Part shown: in pieces, positions 63,690-64,000 of the stretch
Numbering within the stretch: position 1 is the first letter of the stretch
Layout: every line of letters begins with the position of its first letter
Assembly (NCBI GenBank): GCA_902538495.1
Contig: CACBFJ010000005.1
Location: 20,169-84,168 of the forward strand
Length of the DNA: 64,000 nucleotides
Source: an uncultured Pelagibacteraceae bacterium
GTDB lineage: Bacteria > Pseudomonadota > Alphaproteobacteria > Pelagibacterales > Pelagibacteraceae
Reading direction: 5' to 3'
The notes under the pieces: generated by a model
What the model was told of the DNA's origin: nothing
Database searches by the model: none
The model's input: only the letters and a program-made list of their open reading frames with translations
Position numbers and translations under genes: made by a program

Positions 63690-64000
63690 TGAATCTTGAT
63701 GCTCTTAATAACCTATCATTAATAGTTTTACCATATCCTCTATTGGGAATTTTACATACTGCAATTGATCTATATTTCTTTTTTTTAATTTTTCTCAAAG
63801 TAGAATATAAATTTTTTGCGGCTTCTTTTAAATTTCCTTTTTGTGACAAAAAATAATAATTTGATTTACTTACTTTTTTCCTTCTAATCAACAAGTATGC
63901 TTCATCTTTATGAATATTTTTTGCATTCAGTCTGATGGGCAAACCTGGTGAATAATGAACCTTAAATTGACCTGGTGAAACGATTTTTGAAGGTTTGTTA
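63673..64000 (-). CDS. threonylcarbamoyl-AMP synthase, C-terminal part (truncated by window edge)
   Basis: Frame open to window end: NKPSKIVSPGQFKVHYSPGLPIRLNAKNIHKDEAYLL, similar to the Sua5 C-terminal SPGMxxxHYAP...LRL region. Confidence 0.72.
   Translation of the reverse strand, partial: NKPSKIVSPGQFKVHYSPGLPIRLNAKNIHKDEAYLLIRRKKVSKSNYYFLSQKGNLKEAAKNLYSTLRKIKKKKYRSIAVCKIPNRGYGKTINDRLLRASRFNEKTT

Overview
AT-rich, gene-dense, SAR11/Pelagibacter-like window. Taxonomy is inferred from base composition, gene content and gene order; no search was run. The window has two parts. (1) About 1-32.3 kb is an accessory surface-polysaccharide island with mixed strands. It holds GDP-fucose genes (gmd, fcl), two GT11-like fucosyltransferases, many GT2/GT4-type glycosyltransferases, an ABC flippase, Wzx/Wzy-like membrane proteins, an O-antigen-ligase-like protein, an acetolactate-synthase-like TPP enzyme, and a compact dTDP-deoxysugar operon. 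That operon includes a ColD-like dehydrase with His at the PLP-lysine position. A lone 5S rRNA gene lies at about 29983-30100, consistent with the SAR11 hypervariable region 2 known to sit between 23S and 5S rRNA. (2) About 32.3-64 kb is ordinary core genome: rpmJ, pntA/pntAB/pntB, transaldolase, tRNA-fMet, rpsU, trcR, rpmE, suhB, efp, thiE, fba-pgk-gap-tkt, zapA, fthC, yebC, an atypical RuvC, tolQRAB-pal-cpoB, tilS, ftsH, folP, glmM, thiD, purA, rpoH, rluD, tRNA-Arg, an ABC-2 exporter and a partial sua5. The best candidate for new biology is the putative dTDP-3,6-dideoxyhexose pathway at 23.5-28 kb. Secondary candidates are the TPP-enzyme/reductase pair (possible branched-chain sugar), a Tyr-less SDR epimerase, a ruvC-like gene with no ruvAB, and a decayed gene fragment at 23.28-23.5 kb. 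No CRISPR array, transposase or integrase was seen.
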